Shown here: positions 32,002 to 38,931 of the stretch, piece after piece | Layout of the letters: each line of letters starts with the position of its first letter | Position numbering within the stretch: position 1 is the stretch's first letter | Assembly: GCA_902614375.1 (NCBI GenBank) | Contig: CACMKZ010000010.1 | Coordinates: 1 to 38,931, forward strand | Direction of reading: 5' to 3' | DNA from: an uncultured Alphaproteobacteria bacterium | GTDB taxonomy: Bacteria > Pseudomonadota > Alphaproteobacteria > HIMB59 > GCA-002718135 | Length of the DNA stretch: 38,931 nt | Translations under genes and position numbers: made by a program | The notes under the pieces: model-generated | The model's input: the letters and a program-made list of their open reading frames with translations, nothing else | Told to the model about the DNA's origin: nothing | The model's database searches: none

Positions 32002-33369
32002 ATGAGAATTCTCTTTGTTTTATTCATAGTGTTTTTTACTTATTCTCTTCATGCAAATGAGTCTTGTGTTAAAGAAATTTTAGAAGAAAATAATTCTATT
32101 AATCTAGCTAAGAATGAAACATTAAGCTCAGAAAAAATTGGAGTAGCTAATTTATTTTACGATCATTCTCTAAATATGAAAGGCTTTATTAAGCCATCTA
32201 ATTCATTGTTCAAAAATTTTGTAACCACCTTAAATTCCAAGATAGCTTTAGTAAGTAACGATCAAAAATTTTATAAATATACTTATGGGATTAAACCGCT
32301 AAATAATTCTGATGTAGGAAAAATAACTTCATCAGAAGCTTTTTACAAATGTCCTTTAGCAGCTGATCAATGTCCTAAGAGAAGAGCTAAATTATCAAAA
32401 ATATTAAAAGTGGTCGAGAAACAAGAAGACTCTCTAATAATTATTGTAACAGACTTATTTATTGGGATGGATGAATTAATAGGCGATGGAATTAATGCAA
32501 TTCGAAATCCTATAGCTGCTGCATTAGCAAGAGGTGACTCAATTGGTGTTTATGGAATTAAAAGTCAATACGAAGGAACAATTTCAGGAATATGTTCTGG
32601 TAATAATTATAATCTAGCAACTGCAAGACCTTTTTATGTTTTTACTATTGGCCCTAAAGAAAATGTTTTAGCATTAAAAGATATAATGGATAAAGATGTA
32701 CTTTCTAAAATTGGGGATGAGAGTTTTAACTTTAATATTTACACGAATGATATTATCAAAACACCTTTCGTAAAAAACAATTGGCCATCTGATACATTTG
32801 AGATTGCAGGGGGAATATCAACAGTAGAAGTTTTTGGAGAAGGTTTAGACCTATATCAATTTAGCATCGATAAACGAAGTGACCCTCTAAAAATAAATTT
32901 TGATTTAAAAGATATCCAAACTCCATATACGCTCCCTGTTAAAGATTTGTATAGTGCTGTAGATATTCATCTTCAAAGAAAAGATAGTGGGAATTGTAAT
33001 ACCGATTGGAGATCTTATGATCCAAATAAACAAAATGTAGTTTATTTTTCAGAACAAGACGGAACAAATGTATCTTTTAGCATCTTTGATAAATCTAAAA
33101 ATGATAGAATTAGTCTAAAAAGGGATAAAAATTATATTCTTAATATAAAATATAGAGCTAAAGGAGTTGGGGTTACTTCAAGTGATTACTGGATGAATGA
33201 ATGGAGTTTTGTCTGTGATGATATTGGTAAATATATAGAAAGTGGTACAACATTTTTTCCAACCTTAAATCTAGCAGCTTTGGGATCTAACCTCGAAGAC
33301 GTTCAGTCAGAAAATTTTGAAGATCAAATTATTTCACAAATGAATATTGGAATATATTTAGAAAGATAA
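32002..33369 (+). CDS. Exported VWA-like protein, first gene of the tubulin-like operon
   Basis: A 455-residue protein with a signal peptide (1-18, ending SLHA). The next part resembles a von Willebrand factor A domain: VANLFYDHSLNMKGFI (50-63) occupies the place of the metal-binding DxSxS loop, here DxSxN, and SLIIIVTDLFIGMDELI (145-161) is the fourth strand with its Asp. ALARGDSIGVYGIKSQYEGTI then fits the following helix and strand. The C-terminal 200 residues form a second, beta-rich region with no name. Residues suggest a partly degenerate MIDAS. It would act in the periplasm or be surface-attached. The following membrane-protein gene starts one base after its stop. Confidence 0.72.
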   Translation: MRILFVLFIVFFTYSLHANESCVKEILEENNSINLAKNETLSSEKIGVANLFYDHSLNMKGFIKPSNSLFKNFVTTLNSKIALVSNDQKFYKYTYGIKPLNNSDVGKITSSEAFYKCPLAADQCPKRRAKLSKILKVVEKQEDSLIIIVTDLFIGMDELIGDGINAIRNPIAAALARGDSIGVYGIKSQYEGTISGICSGNNYNLATARPFYVFTIGPKENVLALKDIMDKDVLSKIGDESFNFNIYTNDIIKTPFVKNNWPSDTFEIAGGISTVEVFGEGLDLYQFSIDKRSDPLKINFDLKDIQTPYTLPVKDLYSAVDIHLQRKDSGNCNTDWRSYDPNKQNVVYFSEQDGTNVSFSIFDKSKNDRISLKRDKNYILNIKYRAKGVGVTSSDYWMNEWSFVCDDIGKYIESGTTFFPTLNLAALGSNLEDVQSENFEDQIISQMNIGIYLER

Positions 33370-33370
33370 T

Positions 33371-33922
33371 ATGCGTTTTATTTCTTCATTAATAATTGTC
33401 TCAATAATGATAGCTCTAATTATTATACCAGCTTATATTGTTGCTTTTATTGATATTGCTTTCATCGGAAGAGGAGATGCACTTAGAAACATAATATTTT
33501 ATATTATAGATCAGGATCCTAATATACCAGGAGAAGAAAGAAGATTTATGGCAGAAGATTTACTAATTTTTGGAATTCAGCCTTTATTAATTTATTTAAC
33601 TTCTTTTTGGAGTATTATTTTTATTAGTTGGATAATTGTTACTGAATTTTTAAGAATTGATAGACCAAATAAAGCTTTTAAATTTATGTGGATTTGGTTT
33701 TTATTTTTGATCGTTATGTTAGTTTTATCAGGATATATGACTTATTACTTTTTATACAGTCAAAAAGATGTCTATCAATTTGTGGGAGGACCTCAAATAA
33801 CTTCAATAATATTCTTAACAACAATTTTATCTTTAATTTTATTTTATTTGACAACATTGTTTATTACATCGAGAGTTAATAGACCAACCGTACCACTTGC
33901 TACAATTTTGATGAGGACATAA
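33371..33922 (+). CDS. Four-helix membrane protein of the tubulin-like operon
   Basis: A 183-residue integral membrane protein with four hydrophobic helices (about 5-30, 64-92, 103-129 and 141-168). Between helices 1 and 2 lies a polar loop (RGDALRNIIFYIIDQDPNIPGEERRFMAEDLL), predicted to be outside the membrane. No family is recognised. Its stop overlaps the tubulin-like gene start (TAATG), so translation is coupled. It is the natural candidate for the link between the cytoplasmic filament-type proteins and the exported VWA-like protein, which is an inference from context. Confidence 0.78.
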   Translation: MRFISSLIIVSIMIALIIIPAYIVAFIDIAFIGRGDALRNIIFYIIDQDPNIPGEERRFMAEDLLIFGIQPLLIYLTSFWSIIFISWIIVTEFLRIDRPNKAFKFMWIWFLFLIVMLVLSGYMTYYFLYSQKDVYQFVGGPQITSIIFLTTILSLILFYLTTLFITSRVNRPTVPLATILMRT

Positions 33923-35427
33923 TGGCTGATTGTTATTTCATAGGTATAGGTGGCACAGGGAGTAAATGTGTTAATAATTATGTTTATTCATCTGCTGCAG
34001 GTCTTGGTCCTGATCGTTTATGGATTGGAATGGTTGATCAAGATGATGCTAATGGTAATGTTGCAGAGTCCAGATCAAATATAGAAAATTATCAACGTGT
34101 AAGACGTATCCTGAGAACACCAGGACTTAGTGATATTAATGACAAAACAGATTTATTTAAAACAAATATTACGACTCAAGTTGGTCAAACATCTTGGTGT
34201 CCACTTCCAGGAACAGCACCAACGCTTAAAGATGTTTTCTCTTATGATTTACTTAATAAAGATTTACAAGATACAATAGATTGTTTGTATCACCCTCAAG
34301 AAGAATTAAATTTAGAACTAGATGAAGGTTTCCGAGCAAGGCCAAGCATAGGTGCTGCTGCAATTTTATCTCGTGTTCAAGAAAATGATCCTTTCTGGGT
34401 AAATATATTTAATGCCATTGACTCCGCAAAAGCGGGTACAGAAGTGCGTATCTTTCTGGTTAGTTCTATTTTTGGTGGAACTGGTGCATCTGGTTTCCCA
34501 TCAATTGCAAGATTAATTCGATCCGAGATGGATAAAAGAGGTATCAGAGACGGTGTGTATTTGGGAGGTGCTCTCATGCTTCCTTATTTTAAATTTCCAA
34601 AACCGGGAGAAGATGAAATTAAAGAAGTGGCATACGCTGAAAGTTTCTTAGAGCAATCAAGAGGTGCATTAGATTATTATCACCGTTTATTTGAAAAAGA
34701 ACAGCGTAAAACTTTTGATCAATTATATTTAGTTGGTTGGGATCCATTAATTGAATTACCAGTTTTTGAGAAAGGTGGAAATCTACAACGTAATCCTGCT
34801 TTACTTCCAGAATTATTTACTTCTCTTGCAGCTTCACGTTTCTTTATGGCAAATTCAGTAGATAATGGCATATTCCATATAGCTAGAAACGATGCGAATG
34901 CCTTTTCATGGGATGATTTTCCTGAAATTAATGATCAACAAAAAATTGTAAAAGATAATTTATCACAAATGACAAGAACTGCTCTTGCTTATAGGGAAAT
35001 TTATTATCCATACTTAGTAGATCAATGGCGAAAAGTAAAAAATGAAAGCTGGTTTCGAAATACATTATTAAAGCAAGGTGTAGATTTTAATAATGATGAA
35101 ACATCATTAAATTTTAATAATCTTTTAGCATACTTTGAAAATTACTTAGATTGGCTTGCTAATATGATTCACTTTAGTCAAAATGCTACAGTTCAAGGTA
35201 TTGATCTTGTGGACGTAAATATGTTTTCACAATATGAAAATAGTCAAGTAACAATAAGTGATAAAGTTAGAGATCATCAATTAAAACAATTCAATTCATT
35301 AATTAGCGGCGTTAATAGTAGCAGTCTTGCAAAAGTATTCTTAAAAATGAATTATTCTCGTGTTCCAAAAAATAGAACAGGTATTGGTGCCTTTGTTGGA
35401 GCTTTATATGAAAGTTGTAAGAGTTAG
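33922..35427 (+). CDS. Tubulin/FtsZ-like GTPase (Tubulin_2/FtsZ-like family)
   Basis: A 501-residue cytosolic protein of the divergent tubulin-like group. The N-terminal nucleotide-binding turn is FIGIGGTGSKCVNNY (residues 6-20). The tubulin signature loop appears as FGGTGASGFPSIARL (184-198), equivalent to GGGTGTG. About 500 residues is larger than FtsZ (about 350-400) and lacks FtsZ's C-terminal peptide. Such proteins form a separate branch of the superfamily, proposed from genome context to act in membrane remodelling rather than division. It overlaps the upstream membrane-protein gene by one base and precedes the giant Hsp70-like gene by two bases. Confidence 0.85.
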   Translation: MADCYFIGIGGTGSKCVNNYVYSSAAGLGPDRLWIGMVDQDDANGNVAESRSNIENYQRVRRILRTPGLSDINDKTDLFKTNITTQVGQTSWCPLPGTAPTLKDVFSYDLLNKDLQDTIDCLYHPQEELNLELDEGFRARPSIGAAAILSRVQENDPFWVNIFNAIDSAKAGTEVRIFLVSSIFGGTGASGFPSIARLIRSEMDKRGIRDGVYLGGALMLPYFKFPKPGEDEIKEVAYAESFLEQSRGALDYYHRLFEKEQRKTFDQLYLVGWDPLIELPVFEKGGNLQRNPALLPELFTSLAASRFFMANSVDNGIFHIARNDANAFSWDDFPEINDQQKIVKDNLSQMTRTALAYREIYYPYLVDQWRKVKNESWFRNTLLKQGVDFNNDETSLNFNNLLAYFENYLDWLANMIHFSQNATVQGIDLVDVNMFSQYENSQVTISDKVRDHQLKQFNSLISGVNSSSLAKVFLKMNYSRVPKNRTGIGAFVGALYESCKS

Positions 35428-35429
35428 AT

Positions 35430-38400
35430 ATGGTTAAAAGTCTTCTACCACCGCTTAATGATGATCATGCAGTAGCTATCCCTAGTACACATGGTAAATG
35501 GACAGTAGATGAAAATTCTATTCTTGGACGTATTGCTAATGGTTTAAAGGATATTACAATTGAGCAAGAGGTAGAAGATCTTATTTCGATACCTGATGTT
35601 TGGGCAAGAGTTGCAGTAGTTAAAAATGCTCTCTTTGATGATAAACATCCATTAAATTATACTGTGAGAGGTGAGTGGAGAGGTTTACTGGCTCTTTTTG
35701 CTTTAATGCCGTATCATGGAAAAAATTTAGAAACAATTCCAGTCAATATTCAATCCCTAAAAAATAATCCTTATCAAGTTCCACCAAACGAAGAGGGTGT
35801 ACTTGGAAATTTTGCTGAAGTTTTAGCAACAATCACTCCAGGAACTACTATTGCACAAGGTCAAAATTGGTCAGAGATTGGAATAATCAAACTTGACGGT
35901 AAACCAGTAGGTCTTCTTACGCCAAATACTATTGTTTCTCCTGCAAGATATTATTCTGAGTCAATTCCAGGTGGCATTGATTGGTTTCAAACTGGTAAAT
36001 TTATTGATCCATGTGAAGCAGCGAATATTCAGCAAGAACAATTTTTAGTTCTTATACGTTTCCTTGATGAAATGATTACAGGACTTCAGCAAACTGCCAT
36101 GGCTGATAAAATAAATTTTGATGGTATTTTAGGTGAACTAACTAGCTTTAAAGGAGATTGTCAAAAACGAATTAGTTCTAGTCAATCTAGTGCAGTTGAT
36201 ATTTTAAATTATAAAAAATTTAATGTTGTTCTTCGCGTACCACAACAACCAATTTATACGTTGTTGCAAAATATTTACGAAATTGATACCGGTGGTGTCG
36301 CTGCATTTGATACATTAATTAAAGTTAGACCTGAACTTAATTCTGTTACTAATGGTATAATATTAATTGATGATGAAATACCAAGTGGTATCGGCAAAGC
36401 AGCATCAGATGTTCGATTATGGAATACTATTACAGTTGAAACATTAATTGGAGATAAACAAGCAAAAAAACGCATTCAAAAAGAAGTTTCAGATGCTGGT
36501 TATCTTTTCTTACATCCAGAAGAATTATTTACAGAAAAATTATGTTTACCAGCAAGTTCTGAAAAGATTATGAATCATAATGATCTTTTAGCTAAACCTT
36601 ACTTGTTACCTTTTAATCCAATTGTTTTATCTTTTATGACAGCATCGCAGTTAAGAAATAATTTTGATATCAAAGATAATGGCACAAGTATCAACGTATC
36701 TCTTCGTTTAGAACTTCAAAATCATATGGGTCAAAAAACTGAATACGTTATTCGAAAAGAATATTTACAATCAAATATAGAAAATAGACTTGAGTTACCT
36801 TTATCAGCTCATATTTGGCCTAACTTTGTACATCCTGCATGGAACCAATATTTTATGATGTATGCTTGTAACTTGCAGGCATCAATTGCTCTACGATCAG
36901 TATTTTCCATTCAAGGACTCACAAAAGAATTGGATAATTTTGAAAGTTCCGATCAAAAAATTAAAGCTCTAAACCAACTAAAAGAGTTTACTGTTAAAAT
37001 GTCCAATAGACTACCTTTACAAGAAACTACAAACGTAGTTGAATTACATTTAACTGAACATCCACCAGAAGCACTAGTTTGTGATGCAAGTATGATTATG
37101 GATTTACATGAATTCATACCAAGTAATGAACGTTCTGCGATGGGAATTATCCTAGCTGGAAAACCAGAAGAGGTAATGGTTAACAATGATGCATTAAGTT
37201 TTGGAATAGATTTTGGTACAACAAATACCTGTGCTTATATGCGTGTTAATGAAGAAATTCCAAAAGAAATAAATTTTGAAAATAGATTATATTCACCATT
37301 TTCACCAAGTGATGACAAAGAATATTTAAATTACCAATTACGAGAATTTGTTCCTGAAAGAAATATAGTATTACCTTTCCAAACAATTTCAAGAGATAGA
37401 AATCTAGGAAAGAAACAAGGAGATATTTCATTTCCTTTACCTTTATGGAGTGCTTTTATATATTACGTTGGTGACATGAGGGATGGTTTAGATGATATTT
37501 TAAATCCTGTTCAAAGACCGCTTCATTTCAATCTAAAATGGTCTAAAGCTGAAGCAGATAGAGAGCGAATAGAAATTTATCTAGCTCAAGTTGCCCTACA
37601 ATGTATCGCGGAAGGATTAGCTAGGGGAGCAGATTTAGATAAAATAAACTGGAGTTTTTCTTATCCTGAAGCTTTTACGCCAACTCAATTGCAAAATTTT
37701 AGACGTCTATTTAATAGTGGATTACGAAAAGCATTACAGCCATTTAATAGCAATGGTAATTTAATACAAACAGAACAAAAAAGTGAAAGTTTATCAAGTG
37801 CACTATATTTTTCATCTTTTAAAAACGCTCCATTCACCGAAAGTGTTGTAACTATTGATATTGGCGGTGGAACTTCTGATATTTCTATTTGGCAAAATCT
37901 CAATTTATTATGGAGAAGTTCAGTAACGATAGCCGGTCAACATATTCTTATAAATTATTTAAATCAAAATCCTAATTTAATAGAGTCTCTTTCATCAAAT
38001 GATAGAGTAATGCAAGAAGCGTACGAACAGTTAACAAATATTAAATCTAAAGGAGATCCAACTGCTTTGAGGAATGCTATTGAAGTCATAGTAAATTCAA
38101 AAAATTTTGCTGAGGCAATTAATTCACGTTTTCATATTGTAGATGGTCAAGATAATGGAAGAAATTTAAGACTTATAGCTGAATTAGCTCTAGCAGGGAT
38201 TCTTTTTTATGCTGGTCAAATGGTTAATCATTTAACAAATCAAGGTTTATACGATCCAAGTAAAACAAAACAATTTAGTATTTGTCTCGGTGGACGAGCA
38301 AGTCTTTTATATAAAGTATTATTTAGCGACTCAGAAGATCGAAATGGCTTATGTCGTTTATTTGCAGCAGCATCAAATAATACTGTTGATATTGATAAAG

Positions 38401-38885
38401 TTAACTTTGTATTCACTGATAAACCAAAACATGAAGTTGCTCATGGCTTGTTGGTAGATCAAAGAGGAATAGCTAATTTAGATACTTCTAAACGTTGTTA
38501 TGATGTTTTATTAGGTGAAGATATTGATGTAGGTGGAGAAGTAACAAAATATAACCAGTCAGCAAGTGATTTAGATCTAGATAAGGAATGGCGGGCAATT
38601 AGCTTAACTAATATGAAGCAATTTGCTGATATGCTCAATGCAAATACAGGAATAGTTTTTGAAGTATCTAGACAAGTTGAAAATATGATTGTTTCTAAAA
38701 TAAATACTAACCTTGTGACAGCTCAAGAAGAGTTACAAGATGCAAAAAAAGACGGTCTTGATTATTTATCAGATGATATGAAGGGAGAGACATCAATTAT
38801 AGAACCTCCATTCATTGTAGCAATTAAAGAAATACTGGAAAGAGTTTCGAAAAAAGAAATCAATCTTCTATCGAAAAAAATTTAA
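35430..38885 (+). CDS. Large protein with C-terminal Hsp70/actin-fold ATPase (SrfB-like)
   Basis: An 1151-residue cytosolic protein. Residues 1 to about 585 form an uncharacterised region without membrane segments. From about 590 an actin/Hsp70-type ATPase begins: phosphate-1 motif FGIDFGTTNTCAYMR (about 592-606), phosphate-2 motif VVTIDIGGGTSDISIW (about 806-821) and adenosine motif CLGGRASLLYKV (about 952-963). The large size and architecture recall SrfB (COG4457), a virulence-associated Hsp70-like family, but the assignment is not certain. It starts two bases after the tubulin-like gene, so the two are probably made in fixed ratio. The C-terminal about 60 residues are helical and charged. 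Confidence 0.82.
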   Translation: MVKSLLPPLNDDHAVAIPSTHGKWTVDENSILGRIANGLKDITIEQEVEDLISIPDVWARVAVVKNALFDDKHPLNYTVRGEWRGLLALFALMPYHGKNLETIPVNIQSLKNNPYQVPPNEEGVLGNFAEVLATITPGTTIAQGQNWSEIGIIKLDGKPVGLLTPNTIVSPARYYSESIPGGIDWFQTGKFIDPCEAANIQQEQFLVLIRFLDEMITGLQQTAMADKINFDGILGELTSFKGDCQKRISSSQSSAVDILNYKKFNVVLRVPQQPIYTLLQNIYEIDTGGVAAFDTLIKVRPELNSVTNGIILIDDEIPSGIGKAASDVRLWNTITVETLIGDKQAKKRIQKEVSDAGYLFLHPEELFTEKLCLPASSEKIMNHNDLLAKPYLLPFNPIVLSFMTASQLRNNFDIKDNGTSINVSLRLELQNHMGQKTEYVIRKEYLQSNIENRLELPLSAHIWPNFVHPAWNQYFMMYACNLQASIALRSVFSIQGLTKELDNFESSDQKIKALNQLKEFTVKMSNRLPLQETTNVVELHLTEHPPEALVCDASMIMDLHEFIPSNERSAMGIILAGKPEEVMVNNDALSFGIDFGTTNTCAYMRVNEEIPKEINFENRLYSPFSPSDDKEYLNYQLREFVPERNIVLPFQTISRDRNLGKKQGDISFPLPLWSAFIYYVGDMRDGLDDILNPVQRPLHFNLKWSKAEADRERIEIYLAQVALQCIAEGLARGADLDKINWSFSYPEAFTPTQLQNFRRLFNSGLRKALQPFNSNGNLIQTEQKSESLSSALYFSSFKNAPFTESVVTIDIGGGTSDISIWQNLNLLWRSSVTIAGQHILINYLNQNPNLIESLSSNDRVMQEAYEQLTNIKSKGDPTALRNAIEVIVNSKNFAEAINSRFHIVDGQDNGRNLRLIAELALAGILFYAGQMVNHLTNQGLYDPSKTKQFSICLGGRASLLYKVLFSDSEDRNGLCRLFAAASNNTVDIDKVNFVFTDKPKHEVAHGLLVDQRGIANLDTSKRCYDVLLGEDIDVGGEVTKYNQSASDLDLDKEWRAISLTNMKQFADMLNANTGIVFEVSRQVENMIVSKINTNLVTAQEELQDAKKDGLDYLSDDMKGETSIIEPPFIVAIKEILERVSKKEINLLSKKI

Positions 38886-38931
38886 GTGATTAAAAAGATT
38901 GTCTTTTTTTTAATATTAATAGTCTTTTCAA
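38886..38931 (+). CDS. Start of a further exported protein, cut by window end
   Basis: A GTG immediately after the stop of the Hsp70-like gene opens a frame reading VIKKIVFFLILIVFS to the window end. Two lysines followed by a hydrophobic run are typical of a signal peptide or membrane anchor. The zero spacing from the previous gene suggests it belongs to the same operon. Only 15 codons are visible, so nothing can be said about its function. Confidence 0.5.
   Translation, partial: MIKKIVFFLILIVFS

Noticed and set aside
29855..38931. Right-hand cluster as a phage or plasmid partition (TubZ/ParM-type) module
   Set aside because: No iteron or centromere repeats, replication protein, integrase or phage structural gene is present, and the operon includes exported and membrane proteins, which fits envelope work better.
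1..38931. CRISPR arrays, insertion sequences, integrases or rRNA genes
   Set aside because: No regularly spaced direct repeats, transposase-like frames or rRNA-like segments were seen on either strand.

Overview
The window is strongly AT-rich, densely packed DNA from what looks like a streamlined marine alphaproteobacterium, possibly SAR11-like or HIMB59/AEGEAN-169-like. That placement is an inference. It rests on base composition, short intergenic gaps, a sugar ABC transporter, urease, dimethylargininase and an AlkB-type hydroxylase, and on two small pseudoknot motifs that resemble SAM-II/SAM-V riboswitches, which are typical of Alphaproteobacteria and marine bacteria.

Layout, left to right. 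(1) 1-4698: sugar uptake, with a 5'-truncated FGGY sugar kinase, a solute-binding protein, two permeases and a small barrel protein; no ATPase subunit is visible. (2) 4706-6218: tRNA-Arg(CCU), a dimethylargininase starting 3 nt after the tRNA, and a YczE-like membrane protein. (3) 6310-11111: a complete urease operon, ureDABCEFG. (4) 11112-13548: a small orphan gene behind a SAM-II-like riboswitch and terminator, two unknown genes, a bactofilin, and a voltage-gated cation channel with an altered selectivity filter. (5) 13555-19405: AlkB-like hydroxylase, DMT and MFS transporters, an anchored zinc metalloprotease and a GMC alcohol dehydrogenase. (6) 19536-23008: MacAB-like efflux, with an adaptor carrying an unusual inserted helical segment. 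(7) 23049-25307: a minus-strand run of small dimeric-barrel and NTF2-like proteins, one of them frameshifted. (8) 25630-28611: two tandem MFS paralogues and a 2OG-Fe(II) oxygenase pseudogene.

(9) 28689-38931 is the least explained part. On the minus strand are an anchored protein of unknown function, a GYF_2-DUF805 membrane protein and a secreted trypsin-like protease. Diverging from the protease is a tight plus-strand operon: an exported VWA-like protein, a four-helix membrane protein, a tubulin/FtsZ-like GTPase, a very large protein ending in an Hsp70/actin ATPase domain, and the first codons of another exported protein. Pairing a tubulin-fold GTPase with an actin/Hsp70-fold ATPase next to membrane and periplasmic partners suggests an envelope or membrane-remodelling machine. 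This is the best candidate for an undescribed system here.

The second notable item is the pair of SAM-II-like riboswitches (11431-11477 minus; 29546-29600 plus). Each sits directly in front of a tiny gene with no recognisable function. In the second, the 3' pseudoknot strand is the Shine-Dalgarno sequence itself.
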